Below, piece after piece: positions 32,639 through 41,595 of a DNA stretch of 53,740 nt. Made by a program: the position numbers and the translations under genes. The notes beneath the pieces are model-generated. The model saw only the letters and a list, made by a program, of their open reading frames with translations, was not told where the DNA came from and made no database searches. Source of the DNA: Lachnospiraceae bacterium (GTDB lineage Bacteria; Bacillota; Clostridia; Lachnospirales; Lachnospiraceae); the NCBI GenBank assembly GCA_022769625.1, contig JALEJP010000045.1:1-53740 (forward strand), read 5' to 3'. Every line of letters starts with the position of its first letter. The first letter of the stretch is position 1.

Positions 32639-34726
32639 ATGGCAAAGTTAAATCTGGATTATTACAGCGGGGAAAATTTTTATTCGGACGGTGATGTGGA
32701 AAAAGAAATCCTCAAAATTGTCAAGACACAGGGAGCCCTTGAGTGCATGGAGGATGTCCCGTTCCCGGTGCTGTACCATCTCTCCAGAGTCAGGGAGAAT
32801 ATTTTAAACTGGTATCCTTTTAAGGCGAATGCCACGGGTCTGGAGATTGGTTCCGGATGCGGTGCCATCAGCGGACTTTTGTGCAGCAGGCTGGCCAGAG
32901 TGGTGGCTGTGGAGTTGTCCAAGCGGCGTGCGGATATCAATTATGCCAGGCATGAACGGCTTGAGAATCTGGAAATCTGGGTGGGAAACTTCAATGACAT
33001 GGTTTTCGGGGAAAAGTTTGACTATATCATCCTGAATGGCGTGTTTGAATACGCCATGAGCTTTACGGAAGGGGAGCATCCCTGTGAGACGTTTCTGAGG
33101 AACATCAGACGTCTGCTGAAGCCGGACGGCGTGATACTGGTTGCCATCGAGAACCGGCTGGGGTTGAAGTATTTTGCGGGGGCACCGGAGGATCACACAG
33201 ATGGCTACTTTGACGGGATCCGTGATTATGAGGGAAACCATTCGGTTCAGACCTTTTCCAAAGGGGAATGGGAGCGGCTGATGAAAAGCTGCGGCCTGGA
33301 TCACTATCGCTTTTATTATCCCTATCCCGATTACAAATTTCCGCGGGAGATTTTTACGGATGAGTCGTTGAAGGTGCAGAAATACGGCCTTCCGGCCTGG
33401 AATTTTACGAAATACCGTCTGGCGTTGTTTCGGGAGGAACAGATGGCGGATACGCTGCAGGCAGAGGGGATCATGGATCGCTTTGCCAATTCCTTCCTGA
33501 TCGAGATGAGCAGAGTGCCTCTTACTTTTGAGAAAAAAGTGCTGTATGCCAAATTGAATACGGACAGAGACCGGCATTTTTCCATTTCTACTACCATCGA
33601 AGAGCACCATGGAAAAAAGGTTGTCGTAAAAAGTCCCATGACCAACGAGGCGAAACGCCATATTCAGAAAATGTACAGTCAGATGCAGGATTACGGAAGC
33701 TGGAGTCCTCTGAAGGGGGAGCTTTTGCAGGATCAGATAGTCTATCCATTTCTGGAGGAGAAAAGTTTGGGGCATCAGGCCGGGCAGGCGATTCAGGAGC
33801 ATGATCTGGAGAAGCTGAAGTGCCTGGTGGACAAGGTGGAGACAATCTGCAGCGACAGCAGAAAGGACGGAAAAGTCAAACACATCCTGAGCCAGGAGAT
33901 GTCTGGCAGAGAGCGGACGGAATTTGAGCAGGTCTTTGGAACCAGCCGGATGATGCCGGAGCTTGTGTGTGTCTCCCCCGCCAACATCGACCTGATTCTC
34001 GATAATATTTTTGAAAAGGATGGAACCTGTTCGGTGATCGACTGTGAGTGGGTCTTTGATTTTCCGGTTCCGGAAGAGTTTATTCTCTGGCGCACCATCA
34101 ATGAACTTTACAGTACCCATCCGTCTCTGGAGGAGATGTATCCGTCTGCGGAATTCTTCGCTGCCTATGGGATCACGGCGGAGATGTCCGCACTGTTCTG
34201 GAAATGGGGTACCTATTTTGCGGAGCATTATGCAGGTGCAAACAGACTTCTGCGCTACAGCATACCGGAGGTGGGTGTTTCCCTGGAGGAATTCCGGCGC
34301 AGGATAAAAGAAAAAGAATGTATGGTCAGCCAGCTGTTTGTGGACACCGGAAATGGGTTCCGGGAGGAAGAAAAGCTTGTGGTGGAAACAGAACTGTCGG
34401 ATGGAAGATTTTCCATTGAGTTTGATCTGAAAGATTTTAAAAACATTCGGGCACTCCGGTTTGATCCCCTGGAAGGAAGCCCCTGTATCTGCAGAATCGA
34501 GAAAAACGGGACGGGTGCCAGACTTACGGCTGCAAATGCCACAGGCAGGGTGGAAAAAGGGGATCTTTTTCTGACAACGGATCCGATTTATCAGGTAAAC
34601 TGCAGCGGAAAAGAGGAAAGGCTTCATATAAACGGCACAATCGCAGTACTTTCCATGGAGGAGGCGCTGGAGCGTGCAAACTGGCTTCTGAAAAAGAAAG
34701 GCAGTCTGGCTTTTTGGAGGAAATAG
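32639..34726 (+). CDS. Methyltransferase-kinase fusion, WbdD-like candidate chain terminator
   Basis: The 695 residues contain a class I SAM methyltransferase (about 40-260; GLEIGSGCGAISG near residue 66, then VVAVELSKRR and a post-motif YIILNGVFEY). A kinase-like domain follows (about 285-545). The kinase evidence is Lys331 in KKVVVKSP, Asp451 and Asn456 in NIDLILDN (the D-x4-N catalytic loop), and Asp468 in VIDCEW. A beta-rich C-terminal domain (about 575-695) follows, instead of WbdD's coiled coil. In E. coli O9a, WbdD phosphorylates and methylates the chain end, and Wzt then recognises the cap. Here the gene directly follows a Wzt with the recognition tail, so the same job is inferred. 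The ATG at 32639 has GGAGG 6 bases upstream. No membrane segment is seen. Confidence 0.8.
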   Translation: MAKLNLDYYSGENFYSDGDVEKEILKIVKTQGALECMEDVPFPVLYHLSRVRENILNWYPFKANATGLEIGSGCGAISGLLCSRLARVVAVELSKRRADINYARHERLENLEIWVGNFNDMVFGEKFDYIILNGVFEYAMSFTEGEHPCETFLRNIRRLLKPDGVILVAIENRLGLKYFAGAPEDHTDGYFDGIRDYEGNHSVQTFSKGEWERLMKSCGLDHYRFYYPYPDYKFPREIFTDESLKVQKYGLPAWNFTKYRLALFREEQMADTLQAEGIMDRFANSFLIEMSRVPLTFEKKVLYAKLNTDRDRHFSISTTIEEHHGKKVVVKSPMTNEAKRHIQKMYSQMQDYGSWSPLKGELLQDQIVYPFLEEKSLGHQAGQAIQEHDLEKLKCLVDKVETICSDSRKDGKVKHILSQEMSGRERTEFEQVFGTSRMMPELVCVSPANIDLILDNIFEKDGTCSVIDCEWVFDFPVPEEFILWRTINELYSTHPSLEEMYPSAEFFAAYGITAEMSALFWKWGTYFAEHYAGANRLLRYSIPEVGVSLEEFRRRIKEKECMVSQLFVDTGNGFREEEKLVVETELSDGRFSIEFDLKDFKNIRALRFDPLEGSPCICRIEKNGTGARLTAANATGRVEKGDLFLTTDPIYQVNCSGKEERLHINGTIAVLSMEEALERANWLLKKKGSLAFWRK

Positions 34727-37420
34727 ATGAGTAAAAGGACAGAGGCAGTGGACATTATCATCCCTGTGTACAATGGATATGAGGATTTGCAGCTTTGTAT
34801 CCCCAGTGTAAAAAAATATACGGACCTGACAAAACACCGGGTGATCCTGATCAATGACTGCAGTCCGGATGAGCGGATCGCACCTTATCTGGACAGTCTG
34901 GCACAGGAGAACATTGTGGTACTTCACAATGAAAAAAACCTTGGCTTTTCGGCAAATATCAACAAAGGGATGGCACAGTCGTCCAACCGGGATGTGCTTC
35001 TCTTAAATTCGGACACTATCGTGACGGAGGGATGGCTGGATAAAATCCGGGCCTGTGCGTACCGTGACCCGGCCATCGGAACGGTGACACCACTGTCAAA
35101 CAGTGCAACGCTCTGTTCGGTGCCGGTGATGTGTCAGGACAATCCGCTTCCGGAGGGATTTACGGTGGATGAGTATGCGGCACTGATCGAGCGCTGCAGC
35201 CTGAAACGTTATCCCAGGATTACGGTGGCGGTTGGTTTCTGTATGTTTATCAAGCGCTGCGTCATCGATGACATCGGCAATTTTGACGCGGAAACCTTTG
35301 GCCGCGGCTATGGGGAGGAAAATGATTTCTGCAACCGGGCTGAGCAGGCAGGATACCATCATGTGATGTGCGATGATACCTTTGTCTATCACAAAGGTAC
35401 GGCTTCCTTTGACACGGAGGAAAAAAGAGCCCTTCTGGAAGCGCATGATGCCATTTTAAAGGAGCGCTATGCAAGACAGATGGAGAACAACCACCTCTAC
35501 TGTATGGCCAATCCGGATCAGGAGATCCGTGACAACCTCAATATGTATACCAGACTGCACAATGGCAGGCAGAATATCCTGTATCTTCTGCATCTGGATT
35601 TCCAGGAGGGAGCTTTTAACAACATCGGCGGCACTCAGATTCATGTGAAAGAGCTGGTACAGGCTTTTCGCCAGGAGTACAATATTTTTGTGGCGGCACG
35701 GGATGAGGAGTATCTGCGTGTCACCGCTTACACCGATCAGGATGTGATATCCCTGAAATTTGAGATCGGGGAAGCGCCTCAGTTCCCGGTGTTCCGGGAT
35801 GCGAAGCTTGGGAAGATCTATGAACAGATTCTCATGACATTTGACATTGATCTGGTTCACATCCAGCATTCCCAGGATCTGTCTCTGGAGCTTTACTATG
35901 CGGCGGAAAAATTCGGGATTCCGGTGATCGCTACCATTCACGATTTCTATTATGCGTGTCCGACGATCATTATGCTGGATCCGGAGAATCAGTATTGTAT
36001 GCCGCAGGAGGAAACCCTGGGCACGGAAGCCTGCAGACAGCGATGCCAGGAGTGTCTCAGACAGAAAAAAGAAATCGCTTCCCAGGTGGATTATCTGCGC
36101 ATCTGGAGAAAGGAAAATGAAAAAGCACTCTCTCTGTGCCGGAAGCTGATTTTTCCTTCCAAAAGTGCAAGAGACATCATGCTGCATTATTTTCCGTCCC
36201 TGAAGGATAAATGCATGGTCATTTATCACGGCGAGGATAAGCTGGAGCGGGATATCATCCATGTCCCATCACCGGACAAGGCACAGAAAAACGGAAAACT
36301 GCATATCCGTCTGGACCGTGTTCCGGGAGCGGATCAGGGACTGAATGATGTCAAGGGATGGGCCTACCTGGAAGGTGTCCCAAACGAGGAGACAAAGATT
36401 TACGTAGAATTTGTGGACAGTAAGGGGAAAAAAGACTGTTTTCTTGCCAACAAAGTGCCCCGGCCGGATATCGTGGATGCCTTTGGTGCACCGGAGGCGC
36501 TGATGTGCGGCATCGACCTGCGTATCAGCACAAGAAAGATCGCCGATGGTCCTGTGAAGATCCATGTATATGTAAAGCATGGAGGCACGGTGTACACGGA
36601 TGGACAGAGTTTTAAAGGAGAGTACCGCCATCGGTTCGGCAAGAGGGGAAGACTCAATGTGGCATTTCTCGGAGGCATGGTTCCCCAGAAGGGCAGCCTG
36701 ATGGCACGGGAACTGATCCCCATGGATAAGAGCAGCATCAACTGGTTTGTGCTGGGTGCTATCGGTGACAAGCGTATCATGGAGATTTCTCAGGACAACT
36801 GCTTTTTCAGTTCCACCTATCAGAAGGACGAGCTGCCCCAGCTTCTGGAGGACAATGAGATTGATGTGGTCTGCATTCTGCCCATCTGGCCGGAAACCTT
36901 CTGTTATACGGTCTCTGAGGCATGGATGAATGGGATCCCGGTGGTGGGAACCGACATCGGGGCTGTGGGCGAACGGATCCGCGAGACGGGCGGCGGATGG
37001 CTGGTGAAGCCGGATGCCGAACCGGAGGAGGTTATGCAGCTTTTGCACCACATTATGGATCATCCCGGTGAGTATCAGGAGAAAAAAGAGATTGTGGAAG
37101 AGATGGATCTGAAATCCGTGGAGCAGATGTGCGGGGAATACCGCAGGTTCTATCAGGAGCTTCTGGAGTTTACGGAAAAAGAGTTCCCGGAGGGGAAGGC
37201 AGATTTTGATTTTGTGTTCCAGGGACTGGCACTGGGCGATCCGACGGTCTCTGGCAGAGGTACGGTTGCCGCCATGAACCGCCTGAAAAATGAAAATGCC
37301 GCACTGAAAGCATCCATAGAGGTGACACAGGGAACCATTTCCTATCAGATGGCAAGAAAGATTTCCGATGCAAAGATACCGTTTAAGGATCAGATAAAAA
37401 AAGTGCTTCGCCGCCGTTAG
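34727..37420 (+). CDS. Bifunctional glycosyltransferase (GT2 plus GT4) with an inserted beta-domain
   Basis: The 897 residues start with a GT2 domain (about 8-260; DIIIPVYNGYEDLQLCI, LLLNSDTIVTEGW with the DxD-like site, GYGEENDFCNRAEQAG). A GT4 (GT-B) domain follows. Its first Rossmann half spans about 285-515 (NILYLLHLDFQEGAFNNIGG, VHIQHSQDL, VIATIHDFYYACP), and its second about 645-800 (LNVAFLGGMVPQKG, ILPIWPETFCYTVSEAWM, GIPVVGTDIGAVGE with the usual glutamate region). Between the halves lies a beta-rich insert of about 110 residues (VKGWAYLEG... CGIDLRIS). The C-terminus is basic and helical. It would add two sugars of a repeat. GGAGG lies 6 bases before the ATG, which follows the previous stop directly. 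Confidence 0.88.
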   Translation: MSKRTEAVDIIIPVYNGYEDLQLCIPSVKKYTDLTKHRVILINDCSPDERIAPYLDSLAQENIVVLHNEKNLGFSANINKGMAQSSNRDVLLLNSDTIVTEGWLDKIRACAYRDPAIGTVTPLSNSATLCSVPVMCQDNPLPEGFTVDEYAALIERCSLKRYPRITVAVGFCMFIKRCVIDDIGNFDAETFGRGYGEENDFCNRAEQAGYHHVMCDDTFVYHKGTASFDTEEKRALLEAHDAILKERYARQMENNHLYCMANPDQEIRDNLNMYTRLHNGRQNILYLLHLDFQEGAFNNIGGTQIHVKELVQAFRQEYNIFVAARDEEYLRVTAYTDQDVISLKFEIGEAPQFPVFRDAKLGKIYEQILMTFDIDLVHIQHSQDLSLELYYAAEKFGIPVIATIHDFYYACPTIIMLDPENQYCMPQEETLGTEACRQRCQECLRQKKEIASQVDYLRIWRKENEKALSLCRKLIFPSKSARDIMLHYFPSLKDKCMVIYHGEDKLERDIIHVPSPDKAQKNGKLHIRLDRVPGADQGLNDVKGWAYLEGVPNEETKIYVEFVDSKGKKDCFLANKVPRPDIVDAFGAPEALMCGIDLRISTRKIADGPVKIHVYVKHGGTVYTDGQSFKGEYRHRFGKRGRLNVAFLGGMVPQKGSLMARELIPMDKSSINWFVLGAIGDKRIMEISQDNCFFSSTYQKDELPQLLEDNEIDVVCILPIWPETFCYTVSEAWMNGIPVVGTDIGAVGERIRETGGGWLVKPDAEPEEVMQLLHHIMDHPGEYQEKKEIVEEMDLKSVEQMCGEYRRFYQELLEFTEKEFPEGKADFDFVFQGLALGDPTVSGRGTVAAMNRLKNENAALKASIEVTQGTISYQMARKISDAKIPFKDQIKKVLRRR

Positions 37421-37430
37421 ACGGACAGAA

Positions 37431-37466
37431 AAGGCTGCTGCAAACGTTTTGCAGCAGCCTTTTTTT
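37431..37466 (+). terminator. Terminator after the bifunctional glycosyltransferase
   Basis: AGGCTGCTGCAAA pairs with TTTGCAGCAGCCT across a very short loop, then a run of T. It divides the locus into two transcripts; a new promoter follows at 37525. Confidence 0.88.
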
Positions 37467-37524
37467 AAAATGATCCACAACGGTTGACAGAGGAGGACAT
37501 TATCTTTGAAGGTTTTTTCCGTTC

Positions 37525-37553
37525 TTGCCAATAACTTCTGTGCGTAGTACAAT
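37525..37553 (+). promoter_or_regulatory. Promoter of the second YfhO gene
   Basis: TTGCCA (37525-37530), 17 bases, then TACAAT (37548-37553). The leader of about 55 bases contains a 6-bp hairpin (GGTTCG/CGAACC). Confidence 0.55.
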
Positions 37554-37615
37554 AAATAACATCAGGGTTCGATGTAATCTGACCGAACCGGAAATTACGA
37601 GAAATGGAGTTCAGT

Positions 37616-40315
37616 ATGGATTGGATTAAAAAAATGGGAAATTCAAAACGTTTTTGTTCGCTTCTTATATTATGGGCAATGACGGCCGTAAGCTGTCTGG
37701 TTATTTTCTTTCCGTTTTTATTCGGGGATAAGCTGGCCGTGTTCCAGGATGCCGGATCCGATACCCGTCAGCAGTATCTGATGCAGTATGCAACGATCGT
37801 CAACCATATAAAAGACGGGAATTTTTCGTTCTGGGATTTTAATAATGGATTTGGCACCAGTATGCTTGCGCTGAATCTTTTCAACCCCTTTTTGATGCTG
37901 GTCTATCTGGCCGGCGTTATCCTGGGAGTTGGACATATTCCAGGCGTGCTTGTTTTTGTGATATTGCTGGAAATTTTTCTGGCGCAGCTGTTTTGCTATC
38001 TTTTTCTGGACTGTTTTTCTTTTTCGGAGGGAAGCAAGATCATTGCTTCCTATATATATGGCCTCAGCGGATATCTTCTGGTGTGGGGACAGCATTATCA
38101 GTTTGGAGCGTTTGTGGTTTTTCTGCCCCTTTTGCTTTTCCTGTTGGAACGTGCCATACGGCGTGGAAAATTTTCACTTACTCTGCCGCTTCTTGTAGCC
38201 GTGATGGTGTGCAGCAGTGTTTATATGTCCTACATGTCCCTCATGATCGGGGGATGTTATCTGCTGTACCGGATGGTTGTGTCAGATCAGGCGAGGGGAG
38301 TGCGTGTGCGGAAGTTTTTTCTGCACTGCGCTTCCATTCTTCTTGGTATCGGGATCGGTATGGTGATTTTTTTGCCGACGGCGTATTATCTGTTTACCAT
38401 TTCCAGCCGTCTGGACTCGGATGCCTCATTTCTGACGCGTATCGGAGAGTATCTGACACCCTATAGCCTGGAGTTTTACAAAACAGCATTTCTGCGCCTG
38501 TTTTCCACCACTTTTCAGGGGATTCAGGACTATAACGGCTATTCGAATTTTTACGAGGCACCGGTGCTGTTCTTTTCCGCACTGTTTGTGCTCCTTGGCT
38601 TTCAGTACCTGTTTACGGTGCATCGTCAGGAGACGTCGCGCAAGGCCAAAGTGATGCAGTATCTTGCTGTTTTATTCTTTGCAGTATGCATGTTTACACG
38701 CATTGGGGCATCGGCTTTTAACGCATTCGCCTATCCGTTTTCCAGACATTCCTTTGTTTTTCTTCCGTTTTTTGCACTTATGACAGCCTTTACGCTGGAT
38801 CAGCTCTGGCTTCGCAGAAAGATAAGCAAAACAGGATTTGTGCTGTCCTGTCTCTGTACTGCGGCTGCGCATTATCTGGCTCTGGGAGAAGTGACGGAGG
38901 CTTTGCTCCATCGAAATGTAATTCTTATGTGTATTCTTGCCTTTGTCATGGCGGCAGCTCTTCTGCTTGGGTTCCTCAAAAAGGGAGCCAAATGGCGGCG
39001 GGCAGGTATCTCCCTTCTGATTTCAGCGCTGGGAATCAGTCTGTGTCTGGAAGGATGGACCTGTTTTAACGACAGGGATACGCTGACTACAACAGATGCT
39101 TCCTACTGGGGAGGACTGTACGATCCGAATGTTGCAAAAGCCCTGGATTATCTGAAGAGCACGGATCCTTCTTTTTACCGTGTGGAAAAGGACTACTACA
39201 GCGGAAGCTACTGTATGGATGGGCTGGCTCAGAATTACCGGGGTATCAGTACCTACAATTCCACCCCAAACCGTTTCATACAGGAATTTATTGATCTTGT
39301 CACACCGAATCTGCCGATTATGGCGGAGCATGAGTATACCTGGAGGCAGATCGGCTACTACAGCGGCCACAGCACATTGTTCGGCATCAAATATGTGTTG
39401 TCGAAGAACCCGGATCTGCAGCTTGACGGGTTTTCACTTTTGGAACAGTTTGGAGATATCTATATCTATCAAAACAGCGCAGTGGAATCGGCAGCGCGTT
39501 TTTACGTCAGTGCAGGTGATGACCGTGTTCTGTCCGATGCATACGGAAGTCTGGAGCTGGAGCGCCTGCTGCTGGAAAATGTACTGCTTGATAAAGAAAA
39601 CGATGCTCTGACGGAAGAGATGACAGGGGAAGAAATGAAATCCCAGGAAACACTGCGGTCAGACTATGCATTGGAGCAAATACCCTGTACGATAGAAGAT
39701 ATCAGGGCAGATGGCGGTGATTCGGTGACCATTTCCCTGGATCGTGATCTGCTCGACAAATATCGGCGGGTTTATCTGGAATTTGATATCAGGACTCCCA
39801 CAGTCAGCGATATTACCGTCAATCAGGATGAGCCTCTGGAATACCATTTCCGTGTTTCAGCCAGGAAAAAGAAGCATGTACAGGTGGTGGTTCCCTCTTC
39901 CTGCGAGTCGATCACTCTGACACGCTACGGAGGCCGGTTTGAAGGGACCATAAAAAACATCCGTCTGCTGGGATCGAAAACAACCGTGTCCTCCTATGAA
40001 GGAGCGGATATCCGGCTGGAAGTGACAAGTGATTCCTGTGTGGCAGGTACACTGAACGCAGAAAACAGCGGTTATCTTTTTCTTCCCATTCCATATGAAA
40101 AAGGATGGACCGCTCAGGTAGATGGGATAGAGACTGAAATTCTTCAGACAGACGTAGGCTTTGTCAGCATTCCCGTGGGAGCGGGCGAGCACAGCTTTAC
40201 TTTCACATACCAGGTACCGTATATGCAGGAGGGAGCTTTTGTGAGCATTCTCTCACTGCTTCTCTGGGCAGGTATTCTGGGGTTACGAGTGGTGCGGTTC
40301 AAAAACCGTACTTGA
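37616..40315 (+). CDS. YfhO-family membrane glycosyltransferase (second copy)
   Basis: The 899 residues have about twelve membrane segments to residue 500, then a beta-rich outer domain and a last helix (GAFVSILSLLLWAGILGL). The first outer loop has FQDAGSDTRQQYLMQYATIV, with the acidic residue expected for catalysis. It also carries NNGFGTSMLALNLFNPF, like the FSIGLG-type loop of the paralogue at 17340. The two proteins are only distantly similar, so this is not a recent duplication. No GtrB-type donor synthase lies close by; it may share the one at 8373. I chose ATG 37616 (GGAG 6 bases upstream) over 37604. Confidence 0.85.
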   Translation: MDWIKKMGNSKRFCSLLILWAMTAVSCLVIFFPFLFGDKLAVFQDAGSDTRQQYLMQYATIVNHIKDGNFSFWDFNNGFGTSMLALNLFNPFLMLVYLAGVILGVGHIPGVLVFVILLEIFLAQLFCYLFLDCFSFSEGSKIIASYIYGLSGYLLVWGQHYQFGAFVVFLPLLLFLLERAIRRGKFSLTLPLLVAVMVCSSVYMSYMSLMIGGCYLLYRMVVSDQARGVRVRKFFLHCASILLGIGIGMVIFLPTAYYLFTISSRLDSDASFLTRIGEYLTPYSLEFYKTAFLRLFSTTFQGIQDYNGYSNFYEAPVLFFSALFVLLGFQYLFTVHRQETSRKAKVMQYLAVLFFAVCMFTRIGASAFNAFAYPFSRHSFVFLPFFALMTAFTLDQLWLRRKISKTGFVLSCLCTAAAHYLALGEVTEALLHRNVILMCILAFVMAAALLLGFLKKGAKWRRAGISLLISALGISLCLEGWTCFNDRDTLTTTDASYWGGLYDPNVAKALDYLKSTDPSFYRVEKDYYSGSYCMDGLAQNYRGISTYNSTPNRFIQEFIDLVTPNLPIMAEHEYTWRQIGYYSGHSTLFGIKYVLSKNPDLQLDGFSLLEQFGDIYIYQNSAVESAARFYVSAGDDRVLSDAYGSLELERLLLENVLLDKENDALTEEMTGEEMKSQETLRSDYALEQIPCTIEDIRADGGDSVTISLDRDLLDKYRRVYLEFDIRTPTVSDITVNQDEPLEYHFRVSARKKKHVQVVVPSSCESITLTRYGGRFEGTIKNIRLLGSKTTVSSYEGADIRLEVTSDSCVAGTLNAENSGYLFLPIPYEKGWTAQVDGIETEILQTDVGFVSIPVGAGEHSFTFTYQVPYMQEGAFVSILSLLLWAGILGLRVVRFKNRT

Positions 40316-40340
40316 CAGAAAAGGCTTCTTTTACTATAGT
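40312..40340 (+). promoter_or_regulatory. Promoter of the wecE transcription unit
   Basis: Consensus TTGACA (40312-40317) overlapping the YfhO stop codon, exactly 17 bases, then TATAGT (40335-40340). The leader of about 90 bases contains a 7-bp hairpin (40361-40367 with 40383-40389). Confidence 0.75.
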
Positions 40341-40437
40341 TGTACAGAGAATATCGCATGCTGCAGTTTGACCTACAGCCAGACTGCAGTCGCTGCACGG
40401 ATACGCTGGAATGCCTTTTGGGCGCAGGAGGAGAAAG

Positions 40438-41565
40438 ATGATAGACTTTAATGTACCCCCGTTTACGGGAAAAGAGATGGAATATATGAAACAGGCGGTA
40501 GATGCCGGTAAAATCAGTGGTGACGGGATGTTTACGAAGAAATGCTCTCAGTGGATGAAGGAGCGTTTTTCGGTGAATCATGCGCTGCTGACCACTTCCT
40601 GTACGCATGCACTGGAGATGGCGGCGCGTCTGACGGGGATTCAGACCGGTGATGAGGTGATTCTTCCATCCTATACATTCTGTTCCACGGCGGATGCTTT
40701 CGTACAGATGGGTGCCACGCTGGTATTTGTGGATGTAAGGCCGGATACCATGAATCTGGACGAGCGTCTGGTGGAGGATGCCATCACAGAGCGGACGAAG
40801 GCGATCGTTCCGGTGCATTATGCAGGGGTTGCATGTGCTATGGATGAGATTATGGATATTGCAGCGCGTCACAACCTGAAGGTAGTGGAGGATGCCGCTC
40901 AGGGTGTGGACGCTTATTATAAAGGAAAAGCGCTTGGCACCATCGGAGATTTCGGGTGCTACAGCTTCCATGAGACAAAGAATTTTTCCATGGGTGAGGG
41001 CGGTGCCGTTGTATTCAACCAGGATGACAAGGCGGAGGAAGCGGAGATTTTAAGGGAAAAGGGTACCAACCGCAGCAAGTTTTTCCGTGGTCAGATCGAC
41101 AAGTACACATGGGTGGACTACGGTTCCTCCTATCTGGCAAGTGATCTGAATGCGGCTTATCTCTGGGCTCAGCTTGAGATGGCGGACAGCATCACGGCAA
41201 ACCGCATGGAAACCTTTGATTTTTATCAGAGAGAGCTGAAGGATCTGGCCGATCAGGGATATCTGGAACAGCCCTTTATCCCGGATTACGCAAAGCATAA
41301 CGCCCATATGTATTATATCAAGCTGAAGGATGAGCCGGTACGGGCGGCATTGATCTCCTATCTGAAAAAGCAGGGCGTAAGTACGGTATTCCATTACATA
41401 CCGCTGCATTCTGCTCCTGCCGGACGGAAATACGGACGTTTCCACGGTGAGGATCGTTATACGACAAAAGAGAGCGAGCGTCTGCTGAGACTGCCCATGT
41501 ATTACGGGCTGAAACAGGAGGACCGTGAAAAGGTAGTGGAAGCCATACATAAATTTTTTGCTTAG
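40438..41565 (+). CDS. wecE: dTDP-4-amino-4,6-dideoxygalactose transaminase
   Basis: WecE (RffA) aminates dTDP-4-keto-6-deoxyglucose, the RfbB product, to dTDP-Fuc4N. The 375 residues are collinear with the E. coli enzyme as I recall it. They share stretches such as GDEVILPSYTF, VFVDVRPDTMN, IVPVHYAGVAC, EKGTNRS, FFRGQIDKYTW and HGEDRYTTKESERLLRLP. PLP Lys181 lies in SFHETKNFS, at the same number as in E. coli; one residue is missing just after it (SMGEGGA). AGGAGG lies 6 bases before the ATG at 40438. The gene implies that Fuc4N or a derivative enters the local polymer. In Gram-negatives it serves enterobacterial common antigen. Confidence 0.93.
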   Translation: MIDFNVPPFTGKEMEYMKQAVDAGKISGDGMFTKKCSQWMKERFSVNHALLTTSCTHALEMAARLTGIQTGDEVILPSYTFCSTADAFVQMGATLVFVDVRPDTMNLDERLVEDAITERTKAIVPVHYAGVACAMDEIMDIAARHNLKVVEDAAQGVDAYYKGKALGTIGDFGCYSFHETKNFSMGEGGAVVFNQDDKAEEAEILREKGTNRSKFFRGQIDKYTWVDYGSSYLASDLNAAYLWAQLEMADSITANRMETFDFYQRELKDLADQGYLEQPFIPDYAKHNAHMYYIKLKDEPVRAALISYLKKQGVSTVFHYIPLHSAPAGRKYGRFHGEDRYTTKESERLLRLPMYYGLKQEDREKVVEAIHKFFA

Positions 41566-41595
41566 AGCACAGATTCCGGATCAGAGAGGATGACT

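Noticed and set aside
32804-34927. Minus-strand open frame of about 700 codons opposite the methyltransferase-kinase gene
   Set aside because: Unusual length, but the plus strand carries clear methyltransferase and kinase motifs; the antisense product is low in acidic residues and resembles no protein.
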